From: Mycolicibacillus parakoreensis
Lineage (GTDB): Bacteria > Actinomycetota > Actinomycetes > Mycobacteriales > Mycobacteriaceae
DNA length: 64,000 nt
Reading direction: 5' to 3'
Assembly (NCBI RefSeq): GCF_022370835.2
Contig: NZ_CP092365.1
Coordinates: 2,914,001-2,978,000, forward strand
This document shows, piece by piece, positions 1-13,085 of this stretch. How positions within the stretch are numbered: position 1 is the stretch's first letter; each line of letters begins with the position of its first letter. The notes beneath the pieces were generated by a model. The model ran no database searches, was not told the origin of the DNA, and saw only the letters and a program-made list of their open reading frames with translations. The translations under genes and the position numbers were made by a program.

Positions 1-211
1 CCCGTCGGAGGTCCTGGTGCTGGGCACCGCGATCACGCTCGTGGTCGTCGGGGCGTTGCCGCTGCTGCGCCACCTGTGGAACAGTCCGGCCAACGCCCCC
101 GAGCACCTTCCGCACCGCACGGTGCTGGAGGATCAGGCGGCCGCCGCGATCGATCGCTACTCGACGCGCTGGGGCGGCGGGTACGCGGAGAAGGAGAACA
201 GCGACCAGTGA
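1..211 (+). CDS. C-terminal end of a membrane protein (partial)
   Basis: The reading frame is open from the window edge and ends with TGA at 209-211, so only the last ~69 residues are present. They hold one hydrophobic segment (LGTAITLVVVGALPLL) followed by a hydrophilic tail rich in Ala, Arg and Glu, so this looks like the last membrane helix and cytosolic tail of a membrane protein. Its stop overlaps the GTG start of the slipin gene (GTGA), which implies co-transcription and perhaps a shared membrane complex. NfeD-type proteins often pair with slipins, but nothing visible proves that here. Function unknown. Confidence 0.55.
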   Translation, partial: PSEVLVLGTAITLVVVGALPLLRHLWNSPANAPEHLPHRTVLEDQAAAAIDRYSTRWGGGYAEKENSDQ

Positions 212-1011
212 GCGCAGCGATGGGCACCGTGGCCGGTGCGGTGCTGGTGGTTCTGGCGGTGGTGGGGCTGGTCTGCCTCACCGTGCTGCGCGAGTACGAG
301 CGCGGGGTGGTTTTCCGGATGGGGCACGTGCGCCCGCTGTATGGGCCGGGGCTGAAGTTCCTGCTGCCGCTGGCCGACAAGATCGTCCGGGTCGACCAGC
401 GCGTGGTCACCTTGACCATCCCGCCGCAGGAGCTGATCACCCGCGACAACGTGCCGGCCCGGGTCAACGCCGTGGTGATGTTCCAGGTGGTCGACCCGCT
501 CAAGGCGATCCTGGCGGTGGAGAACTACGCGGTGGCGACCTCCCAGATCGCGCAGACGACGCTGCGGTCGCTGCTCGGGCGCGCCGACCTGGACACCCTG
601 TTGGCCCACCGGGAGGATCTCAACGCCGATCTGCGGGTGATCATCGAGAAGCAGACCGAGCCGTGGGGCATCGAGGTCCGGGTGGTGGAGATCAAGGACG
701 TCGAGATCCCCGAATCCATGCAGCGGGCGATGGCGCGCGAAGCCGAGGCCGAGCGGGAACGCCGGGCCAAGGTGATCAGCGCCCGCGGCGAGCTGCAGGC
801 CTCCGAGGAGCTGCGCCAGGCCGCCGAGACGCTCTCGAAGAGCCCGGCGTCGCTGCAGCTGCGCTACCTGCAGACCCTGCTGGAGCTCGGGGCCGACCAG
901 AACTCGACGGTGGTGTTCCCGCTGCCGGTCGACATCATCACCCCGTTCCTCAAACATCCGGAGTTGCTGCACCAGGCCGCCGGCCTGCTCGGCGGCGAGC
1001 GCCGCGACTGA
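208..1011 (+). CDS. Slipin / SPFH (band 7) family membrane protein
   Basis: A 267-residue protein with an N-terminal membrane segment (about residues 5-25) followed by a complete SPFH/band 7 domain: the YERGVVFRMG start, the LTIPPQELITRDNV strand region, and the helical REAEAERERRAKVISARGE segment that lets these proteins form rings. Slipins are stomatin-like scaffolds that organise membrane microdomains; their client proteins vary. Start chosen at GTG 208, which overlaps the upstream stop; ATG 220 is an alternative. The gene faces lpqB tail to tail. It is not next to a visible NfeD or FtsH gene. Family certain, cellular role unknown. Confidence 0.88.
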   Translation: MSAAMGTVAGAVLVVLAVVGLVCLTVLREYERGVVFRMGHVRPLYGPGLKFLLPLADKIVRVDQRVVTLTIPPQELITRDNVPARVNAVVMFQVVDPLKAILAVENYAVATSQIAQTTLRSLLGRADLDTLLAHREDLNADLRVIIEKQTEPWGIEVRVVEIKDVEIPESMQRAMAREAEAERERRAKVISARGELQASEELRQAAETLSKSPASLQLRYLQTLLELGADQNSTVVFPLPVDIITPFLKHPELLHQAAGLLGGERRD

Positions 1012-1037
1012 CCCGCGGGCGGCGTGACCAGCGGGTC
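1010..1037. terminator. Possible two-way terminator between slipin and lpqB
   Basis: A 7-bp perfect inverted repeat (GACCCGC ... GCGGGTC, 14-nt loop) lies in the 29 bp between the convergent slipin and lpqB genes. There is no T-run. It could stop transcription from both sides, but a short GC-rich repeat is also expected by chance in DNA of this composition. Confidence 0.3.
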
Positions 1038-1040
1038 GGC

Positions 1041-2819
1041 TCAGCCGGGCAGCACCGGCAGCGCGCCGGGCACCTGGAACGCCGGCACCGGCGTCCAGCT
1101 CTGCTCGTCGGGCGGACTGGAGGCCGACAACTGCATGACCCCCCGGGGGTCGGCGACGTAGACCGCCGACGGGTTGGCCGCGATCACCGACACCGGGGTG
1201 GTGAGGTTGCGGTCGGTGGCGTCGGAGTTGACCCCGTCGATGTTGACGTAGGACACCGGGTGGGCCGGGTCGTCGCGGCTGACCACGACGTCGTCGCCGG
1301 TGCGCCACGACAGCGACACCACCGAGGAGCCCATCCCGAACCCGAGCCGGCGCGGATAGGTCAGCGCGTACTGGCCGTTGTCGGTCTGCTCCACCCCGGT
1401 CAGGATCACCTGACCGGCGACGACCAGCGCGGCGCGGGTGCCGTCGCGGGACAGTTGCAGCTCGCTGATGGCGCCGGGGAACTGCGCGGCCACCGCCGAG
1501 GTGTCCACCGCGATGTGGGCCGGCTCCCCGGAGGCCGACTCCCGGATGACCCGCAGCACCAGGGTGCCGTCGACGACCACCCAGACCGCGCCGTCGAGCG
1601 CCCAGCTCGGCCGCGACAGGGTGCGGCCCTCGGCGGCTTTTCCGGGGGCGGCCCCCAGATCGCCGATCCACAGGGTGGCCGCCGAGTCGGGGGCCCCGGC
1701 GCGCAGGGTCACCACCGACGCGGCGCGCCGACCGTCGCGCGACAGCGCCGCGCCGGTCTGGTCGGGGGTCGCGCCGAACGGGCCGGGCACCTTGACGAAG
1801 TGCTGGCCGTCCACGGCGGCCAGCGAGCCGTCGACCAGCGCGTGCAACCCGGCGGCCGCCCCGTCGGCCGCGCCCGGATCGGTCGCGGCGACATCGCCGG
1901 TGGTCCAGCCGTCGGCGAAGCGCTCATCGAGGGCCGCACCGTCGGCGTCGATCACGTACGGGCCTTTGATGTCGGCGCGCGCCAACGTCCAGATCAGCTG
2001 GGCAGCCACCAGTTTCGCGCTCTTCGGGTCCGAGGTCGACAGCCCTTGCAGCTCGATGCGGGCGCCGCCGTAGCCGCGTCCGACCCCGACGGTGCCGCCG
2101 TCGGCGCGGGTCACCGGGCCGTTGAGCCGCAGCGGCGCGCCCACCAGGTTGCGCACCGAGCGGGCCAGCTCGGGACGCGGTCCGGCGATCATCTTCGAGA
2201 CCAGCTCGGTGGCCAGCTGGTCGGGGTCGGAGACCACCACGTAACGCGGGTCGGGCACGACCGTCTGCCCGGTCGGGTCGACGAAGTACAGGGTGTGGCG
2301 TTTGTAGGTGTCTTGGAACTGTTTCCAGTCCAGGAACACCCCGTTGGGCACCCGGTCGATACGCCAGCCCTCCGCGGTCTTCACCAGCTCGATCGGCCCG
2401 GGGTCCGGCAGGGTGCCCTCGGCGGTCTCGAACACCCCGACGTCGGAGAGGGTGCCCAGGATGTCGGCGCTCATCGTGACCGTGACCGCCTCGGCCGACC
2501 GCTTCGCGGTGAACACCACGTTGTCGATCAAGGTGGCGCGCCCGCCGTCGTCCCAGGCGTCGGAGGCGGCCTGGGTGAGGAACTGCCGGGCCGCCAGGTG
2601 CCGGTTGGCCGGGTCGGCGGTGGCCTTGAGGAACTCCCGCAGCAACACCTCCGGGTCCATCTCCGGGGTCGGTTTGGGCAGGTTGGGCGGGGCGGCCCGT
2701 TTGACGGTGCCGATCGCCTGCGGCGACGACGAGTTGGGCACCCCGGCGCAGCCGGCGGCGCCGCCGGTGATGCCGGCGGCGGCCACGACGGCCAGCAGGG
2801 CGCAGAGCAGCCGGCGCAT
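1041..2819 (-). CDS. lpqB: Lipoprotein LpqB, partner of the MtrAB system
   Basis: LpqB is a surface lipoprotein reported to interact with the sensor kinase MtrB and to influence MtrA phosphorylation, division and antibiotic sensitivity. The 592-residue product starts with a lipoprotein signal peptide (MRRLL..., lipobox ending GAAGC, lipidated Cys24). The middle has the GerMN-type region (about 200-330) and the C-terminal half resembles a beta-propeller sensor domain. The start at ATG 2819 sits in a TGATG junction with mtrB, so translation is probably coupled; an in-frame upstream extension lacks a signal peptide and was rejected. Last gene of tmk-mtrA-mtrB-lpqB. Confidence 0.95.
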   Translation of the reverse strand: MRRLLCALLAVVAAAGITGGAAGCAGVPNSSSPQAIGTVKRAAPPNLPKPTPEMDPEVLLREFLKATADPANRHLAARQFLTQAASDAWDDGGRATLIDNVVFTAKRSAEAVTVTMSADILGTLSDVGVFETAEGTLPDPGPIELVKTAEGWRIDRVPNGVFLDWKQFQDTYKRHTLYFVDPTGQTVVPDPRYVVVSDPDQLATELVSKMIAGPRPELARSVRNLVGAPLRLNGPVTRADGGTVGVGRGYGGARIELQGLSTSDPKSAKLVAAQLIWTLARADIKGPYVIDADGAALDERFADGWTTGDVAATDPGAADGAAAGLHALVDGSLAAVDGQHFVKVPGPFGATPDQTGAALSRDGRRAASVVTLRAGAPDSAATLWIGDLGAAPGKAAEGRTLSRPSWALDGAVWVVVDGTLVLRVIRESASGEPAHIAVDTSAVAAQFPGAISELQLSRDGTRAALVVAGQVILTGVEQTDNGQYALTYPRRLGFGMGSSVVSLSWRTGDDVVVSRDDPAHPVSYVNIDGVNSDATDRNLTTPVSVIAANPSAVYVADPRGVMQLSASSPPDEQSWTPVPAFQVPGALPVLPG

Positions 2820-4456
2820 CAGCGGCTCCCCTCGGCCGGCTCGGCGGGGCGCCCGGCACGCTCGGGACCGAGCGGTTTGAGCGGCAGCGGGCTGGTGGTG
2901 ACCTTGTGGCCGCGCACCAGCGGCAGCGTCAACCGGAAGCACGCCCCGTTGCCCGGCTCCCCCCAGGCCTCCAGCCGGCCCTGGTGCAGGCGGGCGTCCT
3001 CGACGCTGATCGCCAGGCCCAGCCCGGTGCCTCCGGAGCGGCGCACCCGCGACGGGTCGGCCCGCCAGAAGCGGCTGAACACCAGCTTCTCCTCCCCCGG
3101 GCGCAGGCCCACACCGTGGTCGCGCACGGTGACCGCGACGGTGTCCTCGTCGGCGGCCATCCGGATCTGGATCGGCTGGTGCTCGGCGTGGTCGATCGCG
3201 TTGGCGATGAGGTTACGCAGGATTCGCTCGACGCGGCGGTTGTCGACCTCGGCGATCACCTCGGCCTCGGGCAGATCCATCTGTAGGTCCACCCCGGCGT
3301 CGGCGGCCAGATGTCCGACGCTCTCCAGCGCCGCGGCGACGGTGGCCCGCAGGTCGATCGCCTCCACCGACAGCTCGGCCACCCCGGCGTCGTGGCGGGA
3401 GATCTCCAGCAGATCGGCGAGCAGCATCTCGAACCGGTCGAGTTCGTTGACCATCAGCTCGGTGGAGCGCTGCAGCGCCGGATCCAGGTCGTCGGCGTGG
3501 TCGTGGATCAGATCGGCGGCCATACGCACCGTGGTCAGCGGGGTGCGCAGCTCGTGGCTGACATCGGAGGTGAAGCGGCGCTGCAGGTTGCCGAACTCCT
3601 CGAGCTGTTCGATCTGGCGCGACAGGCTCTCGGCCATGTCGTTGAACGACACCGCCAGCCGCGCCATGTCGTCCTCGCCGCGCACCGGCATGCGTTCGGT
3701 CAGGTCGCCCTCGGCGAAACGCTCGGCGGTGCGCGCCGCCGCCCGCACCGGCAGCACCACCTGCCGCGAGACCAGCAGCGCGATGCCGGCGAGCAGCACC
3801 AGCAGCACCAGGCCGCCGGTGGCCATGGTGGAGCGCACCAGCTTGATCGTGGTCTGCTCGCTGTTGAGCGGGAAGATCAGGTACAGCTCCAGGTTGGAGA
3901 CCTTGGAGTGGGTGGGGCTGCCGACGATCAGCGCCGGGCCGGAGAACCCGGCGGTCTGCACGGTGGCGTACTGGTAGCTGACCTGCCCGGCCCGGACGAA
4001 CTCGCGCAGCGGGCCGGGCACCTGGCTGATCGGCCCCGCCGCGGTCGCCGCCCGGGGCCCGTCGCCGGGCACCACCAGCACCACGTCGAACGGGCCGGCC
4101 ATCCCGGCCCCCGAACTCGGGTCCACCTTGGACGTCAACGTGTTGCGACCCAGTTGCAGGCTGGAATCCAGCGAGCGGGCCTCGTCACCGCCGACGATGC
4201 CGCTGACCGCGTTGCGGGCGTGCTCGATCTGTTCGGTGGCCGCCCGCACTTTGACGTCGAGCACCCGGTCGGTGACCTGGTTGGTGAGCACGAAGCCGAG
4301 CACCAGGATCACCGCCAGCGACAACCCGAGGGTCAGCACCACCACCCGCAGCTGCAGCGAGCGCCGCCAGATCACGCTCACCGCGCGGCTCACCGCGCTC
4401 AGCCCCCGCAGCAGCGGCGGAGAGCGGCGGATGCGGCGCCGTGAACTCCAGATCAC
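2819..4456 (-). CDS. mtrB: Sensor histidine kinase MtrB
   Basis: Membrane sensor kinase that phosphorylates MtrA and acts in cell division and wall homeostasis. The 545 residues show a first membrane helix (about 37-57), an extracytoplasmic sensor domain (60-205), a second helix (about 212-230), a HAMP domain (230-285), the H-box SHELRTPL with phospho-accepting His301, the N-box (NLIANAIDH) and G-boxes (DHGVGL, GGTGLGL). GTG 4456 was chosen because the N-terminus ([10 protein letters not shown]) matches mycobacterial MtrB. The Pro-rich C-terminal tail is somewhat shorter than in M. tuberculosis (567 residues, as I recall). Follows mtrA by 55 bp. Confidence 0.97.
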   Translation of the reverse strand: MIWSSRRRIRRSPPLLRGLSAVSRAVSVIWRRSLQLRVVVLTLGLSLAVILVLGFVLTNQVTDRVLDVKVRAATEQIEHARNAVSGIVGGDEARSLDSSLQLGRNTLTSKVDPSSGAGMAGPFDVVLVVPGDGPRAATAAGPISQVPGPLREFVRAGQVSYQYATVQTAGFSGPALIVGSPTHSKVSNLELYLIFPLNSEQTTIKLVRSTMATGGLVLLVLLAGIALLVSRQVVLPVRAAARTAERFAEGDLTERMPVRGEDDMARLAVSFNDMAESLSRQIEQLEEFGNLQRRFTSDVSHELRTPLTTVRMAADLIHDHADDLDPALQRSTELMVNELDRFEMLLADLLEISRHDAGVAELSVEAIDLRATVAAALESVGHLAADAGVDLQMDLPEAEVIAEVDNRRVERILRNLIANAIDHAEHQPIQIRMAADEDTVAVTVRDHGVGLRPGEEKLVFSRFWRADPSRVRRSGGTGLGLAISVEDARLHQGRLEAWGEPGNGACFRLTLPLVRGHKVTTSPLPLKPLGPERAGRPAEPAEGSR

Positions 4457-4511
4457 CCCGGATACTCCTCAGTCCCGCCGGGCGCCCCGGGTACCGCCCC
4501 GACGGCGCCGA

Positions 4512-5198
4512 TCACGGAGGTCCGGCCTTGTAGCCCACTCCTCGCACGGTCAACACCACCTGGGGGTTCTCCGGATCTTTCTCAATCTTGGCCCGCAATC
4601 GCTGGACATGCACGTTGACCAGCCGGGTGTCCGCCGGGTGGCGGTAGCCCCACACCTGTTCGAGCAGCACATCGCGGGTGAACACCTGCCGCGGTTTACG
4701 GGCCAACGCCACCAGCAGGTCGAACTCCAGCGGCGTCAGCGAGATCTGCTCGCCCTGCCGGGTCACCTTGTGGGCCGGCACATCGATCTCGATGTCCCCG
4801 ATCGAGAGCAGCTCGGCGGGCTCGTCGTCGTTGCGGCGCAGCCGCGCCCGCACCCGCGCCACGAGCTCCTTGGGTTTGAACGGCTTCATGATGTAGTCGT
4901 CGGCCCCGGACTCCAGGCCGAGCACCACGTCGACGGTGTCGGTCTTGGCCGTCAGCATCACGATCGGCACCCCGGAGTCGGCGCGCAGCACCCGGCACAC
5001 GTCGATGCCGTTCATGCCGGGCAGCATCAAATCCAGCAGCACCAGGTCGGGCCGCAGTTCACGCACAGCGGTCAGTGCCTGTGTGCCGTCGCCGATGACC
5101 GCGGTGTCGAAGCCCTCCCCACGCAGCACGATGGTGAGCATCTCAGCCAGCGACGCGTCGTCGTCGACGACGAGGATCCTTTGCTTCATGGGCTCCAT
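4512..5198 (-). CDS. mtrA: Response regulator MtrA
   Basis: OmpR-family regulator, essential in M. tuberculosis, controlling cell division and wall genes. It has a receiver domain with the acidic pair at D12-D14, phospho-accepting Asp56 (LLDLMLPG) and a conserved switch Lys (MKPFKP), followed by a winged-helix DNA-binding domain (LTPLEFDLLVAL, then VNVHVQRLRAKIE). ATG 5198 gives 228 residues, the M. tuberculosis length; a TTG seven codons upstream is less likely. Lies 53 bp downstream of tmk and 55 bp upstream of mtrB on the same strand. Confidence 0.98.
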   Translation of the reverse strand: MEPMKQRILVVDDDASLAEMLTIVLRGEGFDTAVIGDGTQALTAVRELRPDLVLLDLMLPGMNGIDVCRVLRADSGVPIVMLTAKTDTVDVVLGLESGADDYIMKPFKPKELVARVRARLRRNDDEPAELLSIGDIEIDVPAHKVTRQGEQISLTPLEFDLLVALARKPRQVFTRDVLLEQVWGYRHPADTRLVNVHVQRLRAKIEKDPENPQVVLTVRGVGYKAGPP

Positions 5199-5251
5199 GT
5201 TGTCACCAAAACGCGACAAAACGCGGCTACCACACGCCGGGGACCGCCGAG

Positions 5252-5896
5252 TTATCCGCCGGTGAGCAGCGTCGCGGCCAATTCGGCGGGGTCGACGGCC
5301 ACGTCGCCGCCACCGACGACCTGCCAGCGACCCCCCCAGCCGGCCGCGGCGAGCCCGGCGTAGACGGCGCCGGTGCGCCGCTGCAGACCGTCGTCGCGTT
5401 CGTAGGCGTCGCGGGCGCGGTCGCTCTCGGCGGTGGCACGGTGGCGGGCCCGCCGGCCGGCCAGCCGGGTCGAGACGTCGAGCAGCACCTGACGGTCCGG
5501 GCGCGGCAACCCCAGGCGCCCGTACTCCAGGCGCTCGACCCAGCCGACCACCGCGCCGTCGGCGTCCTGGTGCAGCCGCGCCGCACTGTAGGCGGCGTTG
5601 GAGGCCACGTAGCGGTCCAGGATCACCACGTCGTGGCGAGCGCGCAACGCCGCGATCTCGTCGACGGCGCCGGCGCGGTCCAGGGCGAACAGCACCGCCA
5701 TGGCGTAGACCGACGACGCCAGATCGCCGTGCTCGCCGTGTAGGGCCTCGGCCGCCAGATCGGCGGTGACCGACCGGTGGTAGCGGGGGAAATCCAGGGT
5801 GGCCACCGCCAGGCCCCGGCGCTGCCAGGCCGTGTGCAACCCGCGGGCCAGGGTGCGTTTGCCGGCGCCGTCGAGCCCCTCGATCGCGATCAGCAT
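5252..5896 (-). CDS. tmk: Thymidylate kinase
   Basis: Phosphorylates dTMP to dTDP for DNA synthesis. The 214-residue protein has the P-loop GLDGAGKRT (7-15), the FPRYH dTMP-site motif, the DRYVASNAAYSAAR segment containing the mycobacterial-type Asn-Ala-Ala-Tyr signature, and an Arg-rich lid (ARHRATAESDRARD). ATG 5896 is preceded by a TAAGCT -10-like hexamer 6 nt upstream, so the transcript is probably leaderless. First gene of the mtrAB-lpqB group. In M. tuberculosis sahH lies directly upstream; here the DosR cluster separates them. Confidence 0.97.
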   Translation of the reverse strand: MLIAIEGLDGAGKRTLARGLHTAWQRRGLAVATLDFPRYHRSVTADLAAEALHGEHGDLASSVYAMAVLFALDRAGAVDEIAALRARHDVVILDRYVASNAAYSAARLHQDADGAVVGWVERLEYGRLGLPRPDRQVLLDVSTRLAGRRARHRATAESDRARDAYERDDGLQRRTGAVYAGLAAAGWGGRWQVVGGGDVAVDPAELAATLLTGG

Positions 5897-5902
5897 CCGC
5901 GC

Positions 5903-5908
5903 AGCTTA
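5903..5908 (-). promoter_or_regulatory. -10 element for a leaderless tmk transcript
   Basis: TAAGCT (read on the minus strand) matches the TANNNT -10 pattern of mycobacterial SigA promoters and ends 6 nt before the tmk ATG, the spacing expected when transcription starts at the start codon. Confidence 0.55.
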
Positions 5909-5924
5909 ACGCGGGCGCCGGCGG

Positions 5925-7331
5925 TCAGGCGTTGACCACCAGCTGCAACCCCCGGCGGTCACGCGCGGTCTTGCGCCGCTTGCTGGCCGCCACCAGTCGG
6001 GACACCGCGACGCCGATACCGCCGGCGAAGTCGTCGATGTCGGGCAGCGCGTCGTGGTCGGCCAGGACACCGAAGTACAGGTGGTCGGCGTAGCTGAGCA
6101 CCGCCACCCCGGTGCGCAGCCGCATCGCGATCGGCGGCACCGGCAGCACCGCGGTGACCGGGCAGCCCATGATCGTCAGCGGGTGCGGCGGCCCGGGGAC
6201 GTTGGTGGCCAGCGTCACCACGCCGCGCTGCGGCAGCCGGGTCGCCAGCCGCACCGCCCACGCGGTCAGCGGGTAGGGCACCACGGCGTTGGCGATCCCG
6301 ACCACGGCGGCGCCGGCCTGCCGCTGCCCGGTGGTCTTGGTGCGGGACAGCCGCGCGTGCACCATCCGCAGCCGCTGCACCGGGTTGGCCTCCTCCACCG
6401 GCAGATACGGCAGCATCACCGACACCCGGTTGTCGGCCTTGTCGAGGTCGCCGGCCGCGCGCACCGACACCGGAACCAGGGTGCGCAGCGAATCGTGTTG
6501 CGGAATCTCGTCGTGCCGGATCAGCGTGGCCCGGTAGCTCTCGGCGAGGGCGGCCAGGGCCACATCGTTGACGGTCACGTCGAAGGTCCGGCAGACCCGC
6601 CGGACGTCCTGAAGCCCAACCCGCACCGCCGCGTAGCGGCGCAGGTTGGTCATCGGCCCGTTCAGCGACGACGCCGGTGCGGCACGGAGCAGTCCGGCCG
6701 CGATCTCGCCGGCCCCGCGCACCGCGCGGGCGGTCGCCGCCACCGTCGACACCGACGCGTCGCGCAACCCGGTCCACCAGTCCCCGCGGGGCCCCGGGCG
6801 CGGCAGTTCGACCGCCGCCTCGGCGCCCTCGGGGACCGGGTAGGCGCCGGCGACCCCGTCGTCGGACAGGCCGGCCAGCATGTGGGCGGTGGCGATGCCG
6901 TCGGCGATGCAGTGATGGACCTTCATCAGCATCGCCCAGCGGTCCTCCGCAAGGCCCTCGATGACCCAGATCTCCCACAGCGGTCGAGCGCGATCCAGCC
7001 GCCACGCCATCATCTCGGCGACCAGCGCGTGCAGCTCGCTCTCGCCGCCGGGGGCGGGAACGCCGATGCGTCGCACGTGATCGGCCACATCGAAGTCGTC
7101 GTCGTCGACCCATTCCGGGGGGCCGATGTCCAACGGGCGCACCCGGGCGCGCTGTTTGAAGCGGGGGCAGGCGGCCATCCGCTCGCCCAGGGTGGACAGC
7201 AGTGCGGACTGCTCCGGGACCGGTCCGGTCAGCACGGCCAGCGCCCCGATGGCCAGGCTGACGTGCGGGTCGGAGTCCTCCGCCTGCAGGAACCCGGCGT
7301 CCAGAGTGGTCATGCGGTTCTCGTGGTTCAC
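5925..7331 (-). CDS. tgs1: Triacylglycerol synthase Tgs1 (WS/DGAT family)
   Basis: Wax ester synthase/diacylglycerol acyltransferase that makes triacylglycerol from acyl-CoA and diacylglycerol, the main storage-lipid enzyme of the dormancy response. The 468-residue protein has the catalytic HHxxxDG motif (HHCIADG, 139-145), the SSLNGP and NDVALAAL segments and the NVPGP motif near the C-terminus. GTG 7331 was chosen since VNHENRMTTLDAGF matches the Rv3130c start and a GGGAGG ribosome site lies upstream. It reads divergently from the broken nitroreductase, across a region with DosR-like sites, as in M. tuberculosis, and towards tmk (28 bp gap). Resemblance to Tgs1 is stronger than to other paralogues. 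Confidence 0.93.
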   Translation of the reverse strand: MNHENRMTTLDAGFLQAEDSDPHVSLAIGALAVLTGPVPEQSALLSTLGERMAACPRFKQRARVRPLDIGPPEWVDDDDFDVADHVRRIGVPAPGGESELHALVAEMMAWRLDRARPLWEIWVIEGLAEDRWAMLMKVHHCIADGIATAHMLAGLSDDGVAGAYPVPEGAEAAVELPRPGPRGDWWTGLRDASVSTVAATARAVRGAGEIAAGLLRAAPASSLNGPMTNLRRYAAVRVGLQDVRRVCRTFDVTVNDVALAALAESYRATLIRHDEIPQHDSLRTLVPVSVRAAGDLDKADNRVSVMLPYLPVEEANPVQRLRMVHARLSRTKTTGQRQAGAAVVGIANAVVPYPLTAWAVRLATRLPQRGVVTLATNVPGPPHPLTIMGCPVTAVLPVPPIAMRLRTGVAVLSYADHLYFGVLADHDALPDIDDFAGGIGVAVSRLVAASKRRKTARDRRGLQLVVNA

Positions 7332-7397
7332 GGCCCCAACCTCCCAGTGCGGCGACACCCTGTGCCCCCACTATCGGGGTTCGCCGGGGTCGCCCGC

Positions 7398-7417
7398 CAG
7401 GGCCAGAAGTCCCCGGT
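7398..7417. promoter_or_regulatory. DosR box-like site 1
   Basis: This 20-bp stretch matches the DosR consensus TTSGGGACTWWAGTCCCSAA well in the core: GGG at positions 4-6 and AGTCCCC at 12-18, with the flanking T/A pairs degenerate. It sits 67 bp upstream of tgs1 and between tgs1 and the divergent nitroreductase remnant, where DosR sites occur in M. tuberculosis Rv3130c/Rv3131. Assignment is by eye. Confidence 0.55.
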
Positions 7418-7428
7418 CGAGCCGGTTC

Positions 7429-7448
7429 CCTGGCCGAAAGTCCCTCCC
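7429..7448. promoter_or_regulatory. DosR box-like site 2
   Basis: A weaker match to the DosR consensus (about 11-12 of 20): AAAGTCCC is intact on the right half, the left half only partly. Its start is 31 bp from that of site 1, close to three helical turns, which would place two DosR dimers on the same face of the DNA. Confidence 0.4.
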
Positions 7449-7553
7449 GGCAAGAGGCTTCGGCCCCTGCCCGCACCGGGCGGCGCGCGGCAGCGTGGAC
7501 CTCGACGGCGACACCGCCGGCACCGGTGGGGGCGACGGGAAGGTGGGGCGAGG

Positions 7554-12111
<4,558 letters not shown>

Positions 12112-12163
12112 TTCAGGCCCCTTTGAGGAAACAGTCGATCGGGTCACGTTCGTGGCGCGATCC

Positions 12164-12190
12164 ACGTTACCGGCGGCCGCGAACGGTCAA
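12164..12190 (-). promoter_or_regulatory. Putative sahH promoter
   Basis: On the minus strand TTGACC (12185-12190) is followed after 15 bp by TAACGT (12164-12169), giving recognisable -35 and -10 elements with a short spacer. The transcript would have a leader of about 45 nt, which contains a small CGTGG/CCACG hairpin. No known riboswitch is evident. Confidence 0.4.
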
Positions 12191-12201
12191 CCGCGGCGGG
12201 G

Positions 12202-12855
12202 TCAGTCGGCGTCGATGACGCCGTAGCGCTCGGCGACGGGGGTGAACAACCGGGCCAGATCGGCGGCCACGTCGTGGTCGGACTCCGGGGGCATCGACAC
12301 GTAGCTGATCGCCAGGCGCACGATCGCCCGCGCCAGAATGCCGGCGTCGTCCTCGCTGACCCGCACCCAGGAGTGCATGAACGTCGTGGTCAGTCGGGCC
12401 GCGCTGCGGGTGATGATCGGCGCGCTGTCGGTGGTGATGATCTGCAGCAGATCGGGTTTGGCCGCGCCGGTCAGAAGGGACACCACCAGCGGGTCGGCGG
12501 CCGAGGCCGCGAAGAACAGCCGGAACCCCTCCAGGAACGCGGCGTTGAGGTCACCGACGTTGCCCTCGATCGCGATGTCGATCATGTCGACCAGCCGGTC
12601 GGCCAGCCGCAGCGCATACCCCTGCGCCAGGCCCTGACGGGAGCCGAACTCGTTGTAGATGGTCTGGCGGCTCACCCCGGCGGCCCCGGCGACATCGGCG
12701 AGGGTGATCGACGACCAATCGCGGCTGCCGAGCAGCTCGCGCATGGCGTCGAGCACCGAGTCGCGCAGCAGCGCCCGCGAGGCCTCGGCGTAGGGCACTC
12801 GGGGGTTTCGGCTCACCCGGGCGAGACTAGTCGTTGCACCGGCGGTGGCGGTCAC
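12202..12855 (-). CDS. TetR-family regulator of the alkane operon (AlkX/Rv3249c-like)
   Basis: A 217-residue TetR-family protein with an N-terminal HTH ([21 protein letters not shown]) and an all-helical ligand domain. Its GTG start overlaps the rubredoxin stop (GTGA), making it the last gene of alkB-rubredoxin-tetR, an arrangement found in many actinobacteria where the regulator represses its own operon until alkane-derived fatty acids accumulate. The likely operator is the palindromic AT-rich region upstream of alkB. A second GTG about 13 codons downstream is possible. Ligand is inferred from family, not seen. Confidence 0.85.
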   Translation of the reverse strand: MTATAGATTSLARVSRNPRVPYAEASRALLRDSVLDAMRELLGSRDWSSITLADVAGAAGVSRQTIYNEFGSRQGLAQGYALRLADRLVDMIDIAIEGNVGDLNAAFLEGFRLFFAASAADPLVVSLLTGAAKPDLLQIITTDSAPIITRSAARLTTTFMHSWVRVSEDDAGILARAIVRLAISYVSMPPESDHDVAADLARLFTPVAERYGVIDAD

Positions 12856-13034
12856 GGACGGGCGACTTCGACCATCTCGAAGTCGGCCTTGGCCGCCCCG
12901 CAGTCCGGGCAGCTCCAGTCCTCGGGGATGTCGGCCCAGCGGGTGCCCGCCTCGATGCCGTCCTCGGGCCAGCCCTGCGCCTCGTCGTACTCGAAGCCGC
13001 ACTGCAGGCAGCGGAACAGTTTGTAGCCGGTCAT
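12852..13034 (-). CDS. rubB: Rubredoxin (RubB type), electron donor to AlkB
   Basis: A 60-residue rubredoxin with the two iron-binding pairs CLQCG and CPDCG, passing electrons from rubredoxin reductase to alkane hydroxylase. The [19 protein letters not shown] start and [12 protein letters not shown] end match RubB (Rv3250c), the AlkG2-type that can serve AlkB. M. tuberculosis has a second, RubA-type rubredoxin between alkB and rubB; there is no room for it here, since only 51 bp separate alkB and this gene. ATG 13034 follows an AAAGGAG ribosome site. Confidence 0.95.
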   Translation of the reverse strand: MTGYKLFRCLQCGFEYDEAQGWPEDGIEAGTRWADIPEDWSCPDCGAAKADFEMVEVARP

Positions 13035-13048
13035 CGGTGCTCCTTTCG

Positions 13049-13078
13049 GTCGTGGCGACGGTGGTCGTGGCAACGGTG
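13049..13078 (+). repeat. 15-bp tandem duplication between alkB and rubredoxin
   Basis: GTCGTGGCGACGGTG and GTCGTGGCAACGGTG follow each other directly with one difference. They fill most of the short gap where a second rubredoxin gene lies in related genomes, so they may mark a deletion or slippage scar. Confidence 0.7.
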
Positions 13079-13085
13079 TGCCGGC

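Noticed and set aside
663..3977. 1104-codon plus-strand frame antisense to slipin, lpqB and mtrB
   Set aside because: Arg/Pro/Gly-rich translation without any motif; the opposite strand codes for recognisable LpqB and MtrB. Long shadow frames are expected at this GC content.
6054..7553. Plus-strand frame that runs into the nitroreductase remnant
   Set aside because: The part before 7554 is antisense to tgs1 and has no protein-like pattern; only the segment from ATG 7554 matches a family.
12112..12201. SAH or SAM riboswitch upstream of sahH
   Set aside because: Only a small 5-bp hairpin is present; none of the conserved riboswitch segments can be seen in the 90 bp.
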